Source: Nitrososphaerales archaeon TH5893 (GTDB lineage Archaea; Thermoproteota; Nitrososphaeria; Nitrososphaerales; Nitrososphaeraceae). Taken from it: 11,430 nt of DNA. The DNA lies in the NCBI GenBank assembly GCA_014523685.1, contig JAATVT010000096.1:1-11430 (forward strand), read 5' to 3'. The position numbers and the translations under genes are program-made. The notes under the pieces were generated by a model that had not been told where the DNA came from, ran no database searches, and worked only from the letters and a program-made list of their open reading frames with translations. Each line of letters opens with the position of its first letter. The first letter of the stretch is position 1. Positions 6,181 to 11,430 of this stretch are shown piece after piece.

Positions 6181-7110
6181 TCTTGGCAGATACAGATTCC
6201 ATATTTTGAGGCACAAGAGTAAATTATCAAATCGCATACTATGACATTTGATTCCCAGAAAATGTACATGTAGAAGTTATGGACCATACCAGCATACAGA
6301 ACCCTAATAGTTAAAACAATATTATCACAACGTGACGCTCAGGCAAAGACGATTGACAATTCCTAGATTCTGATGATATTGGTAAAGATTCACTAGACAA
6401 TTTGCATGTAACCGATGTTGGGTGCTCATCGAACAGAATCTTGACAGGGATTGCAATAATTTAGGGCGAAGCCAGTGAACAGTTTGCATGACTACAGACT
6501 GGAGACAATGATTCCCAGTGCAGTATGTATGCAGATGATAAGGATAATGAAAGGACACAATAATTCAGAGGTGACTATCAATCTGAAATAGAAACATTAT
6601 CTTCGCCTTCTTCCCTTAATTCTATAGGCAACTAATTTCTGGTTATTACAGCAAGATCTTCCTAGGAATACCTGTTAACTCCTACTAATTCTTAATCTCA
6701 ATCCGCATGTATATGAACATTGAATGTGATATTGCATTACGGTATCTTACTCAAAACCGAAGAAAGATTATTCCAAATACCTGTCGGGCGAAGATAAAAG
6801 TGGTGCTTGGCGATTCTCTGCATACCTAACCCAATATCACGGCCTTTGCCGTTAAAGGTTCCTGTATGCAAAGTTTTGTTCCAATGCCACCAAGCACTAA
6901 TCTCTAGCCATAATAACCGTAAGATGATTTACACAATATTGCATAAAAGCTTTTCCGTTTATATAATTTACATATTTATGATACGAAACAATAAGAATGT
7001 TTTAATTTTCTTCATATTTCATTCCATTTCCTTCCTGTTCAAGAATCATACATCAACGGCTACTTCCTCCTTGAGCTTGACCGCTATTGAACTATTGACT
7101 ATCTATCATT
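6181..7110. other. Long gap without a supported gene
   Basis: About 930 bp between two - strand genes. No frame here has a recognisable motif, promoter and length together. On the - strand, 6737-6928 stays open for 64 codons and encodes a Trp/His-rich, protein-like stretch (including WWHWNKTLHTGTFNGKG) ending at TAA 6737-6739, but it lacks a start codon near its beginning, so it may be a gene remnant. On the + strand, 6380-6478 gives another short protein-like run ending in TAG. The 6807-7298 + strand frame runs into the kinase gene antisense and looks like a shadow. No tRNA, repeat array or transposase was seen. Confidence 0.4.
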
Positions 7111-8187
7111 CTACATTGAAATTCTATCCAATAAATCAACTACTTCATTCATTGTTGGTGGCTCCCCATAAGGGTTCCGAACATATAACGAAGCACATGC
7201 ATTGGAAAACAAGAGACGTTCTTTTGGTTCTAGTCCAGCCAAATAACCAACAATATCGGCTGCATCCCATGAATCACCGGCTCCGGTTAGCGTCTTAGGT
7301 TCAACGTTAATTGGATGTACAAAAAGAATTTCGTTTCCATTAGACCATGCGGCCCCTCTTCTTGTGTGTAAGTCGACACTTATTCCGATTTTTTCTGCGA
7401 GTACTTTTGCGGCGCTTTTTACATCATCAGCTGTATAAGTTTCAAAATTCGGTATAAGGGGCGCATAACCAATTGCCGAAGAAAGGGAATTACATTCATT
7501 TTCGTTTATACTAAGGATATCAATAAACTGAGAGATTTCATTAAGTGTAGATAAGAAATCGGATTTTCTATATTCAATATCAGCGGGATCAATAAAATGG
7601 AGTGCTTTTGGTGAATTTCTAAAGACATGCTCTACAAGTTGACTTCCTTTTAGGTTGCTACCCCAATTGACTACCATTACTCCATCAGAATTTCTTAATA
7701 TAGACAAATCCTCCTCTGAAGTAATTCGATCAGGTCCAAAGTTTACATTCTCTCCCACATCACTTACCATAACATTTACCTTAGAATTTGAACTCCCACT
7801 AGACATAAATTCAAACGCCGTAGTATGACCGTGTCTTCCATTTGTGATTCGAAGATTTATCTTGTGCTCATCAAACTTTGAGAATACGTGTTTTAGTATA
7901 GATGTTCCGATATCATCGGCAATTGTGAATAATGAGGTTTTCATGCCTAATTTTGCAAGACAATAAGCGATGTTTACGGCATTTCCACCTTTTACATCTA
8001 CAGTAGAAATGTCACGTATGCTTCCTCCACCAAATCTGGATTTCTCATCCAGTTTTTCAAAAAATTCTTCCTTTGATTTTAACCTGATAATGCGATCAAT
8101 GAAGAAGTCGGGCATTACAGTAATATTATTCATATAGGATCTATAGGATTCAATTTTCTGCAATATCGAGGAATTCATATTATTCAT
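7111..8187 (-). CDS. PfkB-family carbohydrate/nucleoside kinase
   Basis: A 358-aa cytoplasmic kinase of the ribokinase/PfkB family, which phosphorylates a sugar or nucleoside hydroxyl with ATP. Seen: the N-terminal substrate-site signature VKGGNAVNIAYCLAKLG at about 65-81, the NxxE magnesium/phosphate motif in SINENE (N228-E231), and the C-terminal nucleotide signature TGAGDSWDAADIVGYLAGL starting at T301, with D305 as the catalytic base and GAG as the anion hole. The residue after GAGDS is W where family members usually have F. The N-terminus is about 25 residues longer than minimal members. ATG 8187 is chosen; ATG 8178 is possible. It lies 208 bp downstream of guaA on the same strand, with a TATA-like sequence of its own at 8234-8242, so co-transcription is uncertain. 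Proximity to guaA makes nucleoside salvage imaginable, but the substrate cannot be read from sequence. Confidence 0.9.
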   Translation of the reverse strand: MNNMNSSILQKIESYRSYMNNITVMPDFFIDRIIRLKSKEEFFEKLDEKSRFGGGSIRDISTVDVKGGNAVNIAYCLAKLGMKTSLFTIADDIGTSILKHVFSKFDEHKINLRITNGRHGHTTAFEFMSSGSSNSKVNVMVSDVGENVNFGPDRITSEEDLSILRNSDGVMVVNWGSNLKGSQLVEHVFRNSPKALHFIDPADIEYRKSDFLSTLNEISQFIDILSINENECNSLSSAIGYAPLIPNFETYTADDVKSAAKVLAEKIGISVDLHTRRGAAWSNGNEILFVHPINVEPKTLTGAGDSWDAADIVGYLAGLEPKERLLFSNACASLYVRNPYGEPPTMNEVVDLLDRISM

Positions 8188-8233
8188 ACCTTCCCTGCTC
8201 AGTATTCACTGATTATTTTATCCTTATGTATAA

Positions 8234-8242
8234 GTATATTTT
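8234..8242 (-). promoter_or_regulatory. TATA-like box for the kinase gene
   Basis: On the - strand AAAAATATACTTATAC is centred about 50 bp before ATG 8187, implying a leader of roughly 25 nt. It supports independent transcription of the kinase from the upstream guaA transcript. Judged on composition and spacing only. Confidence 0.35.
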
Positions 8243-8395
8243 TAATTTGGTAAAGAAATATGGCAGAGACTTGCAGCTCTGTTGTCAAACAAGGATAACG
8301 CATAGGATAGATGGACCTTAACTATCGTCAGCCCCTTCCCATCATTTATAACTCCATCTTGTCACATCACAATTCTCTTTTTCTACAATGCATTC

Positions 8396-9931
8396 CTACT
8401 GGGGTTCTATAGTTGCTGGGGGTTTGCTGGAAACAGCATAGCATACCCATGCAACATTTTCTACCTCATTTGTAATCCTATTACTTATGCGCTCAATCAA
8501 TTCAGGCGGTAACCGTGTCCAATCGGCAGTCATCGCATCAATTGAATCGACAACCCTGATGGTTACTATATGACCGTAAGTACGTTCATCACCTGTAACG
8601 CCCACTGCCTTATCATCTCCTACTATCGCAAAAGCTTGCCAAATCTTATCATAAAAGTCAGCTTTTTGCAGTTCAGTTTCGACTATTTCGCTCGCGTGTC
8701 TTGAGATTCGCAACTTCTCAGGCGTTACTTCTCCGATTATTCTCACGGCCAAACCGGGTCCAGGAAAGGGGTGTCTGATAAGGAGGTCGTGTGGAACACC
8801 AAGCAAACTAGCCGTCTTTCTGACCTCATCTTTGTACAACATACTCAAAGGTTCTATCACTTTTAGATTGAGCCATTTGGGCAGACCACCCACATTATGG
8901 TGAGTCTTAATTATGGCTGCCGGGCCTCCTGATACCCCGCTTTCTATTACATCTGGATATAGAGTCCCTTGTGCAAGCCATTGGAATGGACCATTTTTCT
9001 TTGCGACCTCAACAAAAATGTCTGCAAACTCTTCACCTATTATGAATCGCTTCTTTTCTGGATCTTTTACTCCTCCTAATTTTTCTAGAAATCGTTTATC
9101 AGCGTTAACATAAATAACTTCTATCCCCATGTATTTAAAAAGGTCTACAACTTTTTTCTCTTCATTTTTTCTTAATAGTCCATGATTAACAAACACGCAA
9201 CATAATTTATCCCCTATGGCCTTTTTTAGTAATGCTGCCACTGTGGTAGAATCAATTCCCCCACTAACAGCGCAGAGGACCCTCTCTTCTTTCCCTATCG
9301 CCTTACGAATATTCGATATTGAAATTTCTATAAAGCTCTCCATGCTCCATTCCGGTTTTGCCTTACTAATGATCTGAGAGAAATTCTTCAGGATTTCTAC
9401 GCCTTTCTCGGTATGTACAACTTCTGGATGAAATTGGAGTCCATATAATCCCTTCTGGTAATTCCCAACAGCCGCGGATGATGAACTCGGAGTGTGTGCC
9501 AAAATTTTAAATCCAGTAGGAAGAACCTCAGCCGCATCTCCGTGGCTCATCCAGCATTTTATCACTTCGTTATCTATATTCTTGAATAAGTCTAGCTTGT
9601 TTTCGATAATTAAATCTGCTCGACCATATTCTCTCCTGTCTGTTCTCTTGATCTTACCGCCAAAATGATCTACTAACAACTGATGTCCATAACAAATTCC
9701 CAAAATTGGGATTCCAGCATCAAAAATTTTGTTATCAGGTCTGGGCGATTTCTCTGAATATACGCTTGCGGGTCCTCCCGACAAGATTATGCCTTTTGGG
9801 TGGTTACTTTTAAGTTCTGATAACGGAATATTGTACGGTAGAACTTCACAATATACATTTATTTCACGCAGACGTCTACAAATCAAGTGACTGTATTGAG
9901 ATCCAAAATCTAGCACCACTATCTTGTCCAT
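8396..9931 (-). CDS. guaA: GMP synthase (glutamine-hydrolysing), fused two-domain form
   Basis: Converts XMP to GMP using ATP and glutamine, the last step of guanine nucleotide synthesis, in the cytoplasm. At 511 aa it has the usual bacterial-type length and domain order. The class-I glutamine amidotransferase domain (1-190) has the nucleophile C80 in GICYGHQ and the partners H168/E170 in QFHPE. The ATP-pyrophosphatase domain follows, with P-loop SGGIDST at 223-229. The C-terminal dimerisation domain has HPFPGPGLAVRIIGE and ends in PPATIEPQ, close to the PPATIEWE end of the E. coli enzyme. Many methanogens and other archaea split these domains into two genes; here they are fused. ATG 9931 lies 10 bp after the stop of the 249-aa gene, so the two are almost certainly co-transcribed from the promoter at about 10720. 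Confidence 0.98.
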   Translation of the reverse strand: MDKIVVLDFGSQYSHLICRRLREINVYCEVLPYNIPLSELKSNHPKGIILSGGPASVYSEKSPRPDNKIFDAGIPILGICYGHQLLVDHFGGKIKRTDRREYGRADLIIENKLDLFKNIDNEVIKCWMSHGDAAEVLPTGFKILAHTPSSSSAAVGNYQKGLYGLQFHPEVVHTEKGVEILKNFSQIISKAKPEWSMESFIEISISNIRKAIGKEERVLCAVSGGIDSTTVAALLKKAIGDKLCCVFVNHGLLRKNEEKKVVDLFKYMGIEVIYVNADKRFLEKLGGVKDPEKKRFIIGEEFADIFVEVAKKNGPFQWLAQGTLYPDVIESGVSGGPAAIIKTHHNVGGLPKWLNLKVIEPLSMLYKDEVRKTASLLGVPHDLLIRHPFPGPGLAVRIIGEVTPEKLRISRHASEIVETELQKADFYDKIWQAFAIVGDDKAVGVTGDERTYGHIVTIRVVDSIDAMTADWTRLPPELIERISNRITNEVENVAWVCYAVSSKPPATIEPQ

Positions 9932-9941
9932 GATATTAAAA

Positions 9942-10691
9942 TCATGCCCTGTTTGTTTTTTCTATCATTCTTGTAAAGACCCATGTGGATGTATTAAATA
10001 TCTCATTTAAGCGTTCATTGTCCCGATAGTTGTTTATTAAAATTCTTTTAATTATGCCATTTTCATCTTCCTCTACATAATAACTCAGCGAAGTTGACTC
10101 ATCAATCTGATTTTGAGACACTTTTTCTGCATCTTTTGTTTTCATACCTTCTAATATCCTATTCAAAAAAAATGATCGAAATGGTGGTGTATTGGTGTTA
10201 AGAACTATTCCTTTGGCAGGGATGAGTTCAACTGAATTCTGTAATATTTCAGCATTTGCTATTAGGAAGTTATCTTTGAGACGTTTTAGTTGTTTAACTT
10301 GCCTATCGTGTCCTTCATCTTTGCCAGGATCCGAGCGCGGCAGGTTCTGACTTTTCGGTGATGCCGTAGTCTCAGTTATGGCTGCTGGAGAATTATTTCT
10401 CGCAGTTCCAATACTCTGACTTCGTAAATGGTCTGATAACTCCTGAGGACTAATCGTAGACTTTTGAGACCTCTGCGATATGAATCCATCCGAGGAGGGA
10501 GAAGAAGATGATGAAGATGGTGAGGTAATGCTAGATGCAGGCTTAAAGCTACTTTGTTTCAATAAACTGTCGATAAGCTCAAGGATAGTACTCATCTTGT
10601 CTACTTGCTCTTGCTTGTCTGAAATTTGCTTCATAAGCCACTCTCTTACTTCAGCAGCGTGCCTAATATCGTCTTCAGAAAAATTAGACAT
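9942..10691 (-). CDS. Coiled-coil / Ser-rich linker protein, first gene of the guaA operon
   Basis: A 249-aa soluble protein with no function I can assign. I recall similar proteins in other Nitrososphaeria genomes but cannot verify this here. Three parts are seen: a charged N-terminal helix, probably coiled coil (about 5-47, ending in LIDSLLKQSSFKPASS); a low-complexity Ser/Pro/Thr linker (about 48-125, with a run of serines at 59-64); and a compact C-terminal domain (about 130-246) with NTPPFRSFFLNRILEGMKT and an end motif NERLNEIFNTSTWVFTRMI. The C-terminal domain reads as the conserved functional part. ATG 10691 has a TATA box centred about 29 bp upstream, pointing to a nearly leaderless mRNA. 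guaA starts 10 bp after its stop, so a role linked to guanine nucleotides, or simple co-expression with a housekeeping gene, is possible. Confidence 0.85.
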   Translation of the reverse strand: MSNFSEDDIRHAAEVREWLMKQISDKQEQVDKMSTILELIDSLLKQSSFKPASSITSPSSSSSSPSSDGFISQRSQKSTISPQELSDHLRSQSIGTARNNSPAAITETTASPKSQNLPRSDPGKDEGHDRQVKQLKRLKDNFLIANAEILQNSVELIPAKGIVLNTNTPPFRSFFLNRILEGMKTKDAEKVSQNQIDESTSLSYYVEEDENGIIKRILINNYRDNERLNEIFNTSTWVFTRMIEKTNRA

Positions 10692-10716
10692 CCTCGAACT
10701 TACTTGACATGAAAGG

Positions 10717-10723
10717 TATATAG
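10717..10723 (-). promoter_or_regulatory. TATA box of the 249-aa gene-guaA operon
   Basis: On the - strand the sequence reads GAAAAAACTATATACC; the CTATATA core is centred about 29 bp before ATG 10691, and the purine-rich GAAAAAA just upstream suits a TFB-recognition element. Predicted transcription starts at about 10694, giving a leaderless or nearly leaderless mRNA. Confidence 0.6.
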
Positions 10724-10785
10724 TTTTTTCAGATTACAAGATTGTACAGACTGTGATTTGAACAGTAGGATTTAGTTTCGAATAA

Positions 10786-10805
10786 CGATCAATGGCGATC
10801 AATGG
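10786..10805. repeat. Perfect 10-bp tandem duplication
   Basis: CGATCAATGG occurs twice without a gap (10786-10795, 10796-10805), about 65 bp upstream of the TATA box of the guaA operon. It is one helical turn long, so it could be a paired regulator site or a replication-slippage product. Confidence 0.6.
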
Positions 10806-10964
10806 TAAATAGCTCTAGGACAAATCACAATAAAATATAGTTTGACGCACTCACTAAATTCATGAAATCTCATTACATTTTTCTACAGTGAATCTCTTGA
10901 TCAATCTGGAGTTGATGGGTTTCTAATTATTCCTTTCAAAATAGCAATCCTGACCTTATTCTGT

Positions 10965-10980
10965 TACTATATTTATAGTA
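10965..10980. repeat. 16-bp palindrome with TATA-like core
   Basis: TACTATA (10965-10971), TT, TATAGTA (10974-10980): perfect dyad symmetry. It presents TATA-like sequence on both strands in the middle of the right-hand intergenic region and could be an operator or promoter element. Confidence 0.4.
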
Positions 10981-10997
10981 GATAAAATCCAGCTAGA

Positions 10998-11019
10998 ACA
11001 TAATTTGGACATAATTTGG
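10998..11019. repeat. Perfect 11-bp tandem duplication
   Basis: ACATAATTTGG occurs twice head to tail (10998-11008, 11009-11019), 17 bp after the 16-bp palindrome. It lies inside the gap between the guaA operon promoter and the right-end gene. Confidence 0.6.
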
Positions 11020-11123
11020 GGGATAGTACAGTATTGTTTGTTGTAAAGTAGGGTGGAACGCTAAATATAAGGCCTTAAGATTGTGGTAAGAATATTCATT
11101 GAGGCCTGGTTATTAATGGAGCC

Positions 11124-11137
11124 ATAAAATATTTTAT
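11124..11137. repeat. 14-bp AT palindrome
   Basis: ATAAAATATTTTAT is a perfect palindrome. Being pure A+T it may be chance in this composition. A second palindrome, TAAGGCCTTA, lies at 11068-11077. Confidence 0.4.
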
Positions 11138-11215
11138 CAAAATACATTGAATGTAGAGATAAAAAAAGATTAGATATATTGTTCCATTCATAGTTTTTAT
11201 AAATAAATCGACTTT

Positions 11216-11314
11216 ATGTTCACACCCGATCCAGATCCACGATCAGTTAACGAGGTTCAAAGGACAAATAGTCCGCCAATTAAATTTTCAAAATACTGTG
11301 GGGTCACATATTAG
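11216..11314 (+). CDS. Possible 32-aa peptide or gene fragment
   Basis: ATG 11216 opens a 32-codon frame beginning MFTPDPDPRSVNEVQRTNS and ending in KYCGVTY before TAG, which lies inside the 14-bp tandem repeat. A TATA-like GATATATT at 11173-11180 is about 40 bp upstream. Composition is protein-like (Asp/Pro start, PPIKF), but nothing is recognised. It may be a small protein, a leader peptide of the following gene, or the broken 5' end of a gene. Confidence 0.25.
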   Translation: MFTPDPDPRSVNEVQRTNSPPIKFSKYCGVTY

Positions 11315-11327
11315 GGGTCACATATTA
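11300..11327. repeat. Perfect 14-bp tandem duplication before the right-end promoter
   Basis: GGGGTCACATATTA occurs twice without a gap (11300-11313, 11314-11327), followed by GGGGG, the start of a possible third unit. It ends 16 bp upstream of the TATA box at 11344, the usual place for an archaeal activator or repressor site. Confidence 0.65.
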
Positions 11328-11343
11328 GGGGGTGGTAAATTTC

Positions 11344-11350
11344 TTATATA
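11344..11350 (+). promoter_or_regulatory. TATA box of the right-end gene
   Basis: TTATATA in TTTCTTATATACTGC is centred 27 bp before ATG 11374, the standard archaeal distance to a transcription start, so the mRNA would start at the ATG. Confidence 0.5.
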
Positions 11351-11373
11351 CTGCTTTTTTACGTAGATAAAAC

Positions 11374-11430
11374 ATGATTAAAAAACCTAAGCTGGGGAAT
11401 AATTACAGTTTTGATTCTTGTAGGATTCAA
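11374..11430 (+). CDS. 5' end of a probable leaderless gene, cut by the window edge
   Basis: ATG 11374 begins 19 open codons to the last base (MIKKPKLGNNYSFDSC and on). Support is the TATA box 27 bp upstream and the duplicated 14-bp motif before it; the coding part is too short to identify. It could still be a chance frame. Confidence 0.4.
   Translation, partial: MIKKPKLGNNYSFDSCRIQ

Larger units (their letters stand above)
10724..11299. other. Right-hand intergenic region
   Basis: Nearly 600 bp between the outward-facing guaA operon promoter and the right-end promoter. It holds two perfect tandem duplications (10786-10805, 10998-11019), palindromes at 10965-10980, 11068-11077 and 11124-11137, and the start of the doubtful 32-aa frame at 11216. 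No long ORF or RNA gene is seen. Confidence 0.5.

Noticed and set aside
6325..6558. 77-codon - strand frame rich in His, Cys and Leu
   Set aside because: Composition is unlike the neighbouring proteins, no promoter or motif is visible, and the opposite strand gives equally plausible short frames.
7010..7075. On the - strand, AAGGAGG about 13 bases before an ATG opening a 15-codon frame downstream of the kinase gene
   Set aside because: Spacing is too long for a normal Shine-Dalgarno site, the peptide is tiny and nothing supports its expression.
6807..7298. 163-codon + strand frame
   Set aside because: Its second half is antisense to the kinase gene, it has no recognisable motif, and the first half is low-complexity Ile/Phe/Ser typical of read-through of AT-rich DNA.
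10692..11373. Possible replication origin suggested by the AT-rich palindromes and repeats
   Set aside because: No Orc1/Cdc6 gene nearby and no origin-recognition-box-like repeats; AT palindromes are expected at this composition.

Overview
The window looks like chromosomal DNA of an ammonia-oxidising archaeon (Nitrososphaeria/Thaumarchaeota). A low-G+C soil lineage such as Ca. Nitrosocosmicus is my best guess. This rests on an A+T-rich sequence with long intergenic gaps, on archaeal families (pyruvoyl-dependent arginine decarboxylase, a PAC2-family proteasome chaperone homologue), on exported proteins rich in N-X-S/T sequons, and on TATA-like boxes about 25-29 bp before several start codons, which suggests leaderless mRNAs. 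No rRNA, tRNA, CRISPR array, insertion sequence or phage gene was found.

Layout. Left (1-2060, + strand): a pyruvoyl-dependent arginine decarboxylase (polyamine synthesis) and a 141-aa protein with a C-terminal CxxC/CxxC knuckle, followed by about 500 bp that may hold a decayed gene. Centre-left (2061-3663, - strand): a PAC2-family protein ending in a possible proteasome-docking tail, and an 88-aa protein with one membrane segment and a coiled coil. Centre (3868-6150): a possible small protein whose end overlaps an exported alpha/beta hydrolase (+ strand), convergent with an exported protein containing a methionine cluster (- strand). Then about 960 bp without a convincing gene. Right (7111-10691, - strand): a PfkB-family sugar/nucleoside kinase, GMP synthase (guaA), and, 10 bp upstream of guaA, a 249-aa protein of unknown function. 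The last two should form one transcript from a TATA box at about 10720. The final 700 bp are intergenic and hold three separate perfect two-copy tandem duplications and several palindromes. They end in a TATA box and the first 19 codons of a probable leaderless gene that runs off the window.

The genes do not form one pathway. The only strong operon is the 249-aa gene plus guaA; the kinase downstream could belong to nucleotide or sugar salvage but has its own upstream gap and promoter-like sequence. I see no clear new defence or mobile system. The most interesting items are the unknown guaA partner, the HbYX-like tail of the PAC2 protein, the Met-cluster exported protein with a predicted N-terminal histidine, and the duplicated motifs before the truncated right-end gene.
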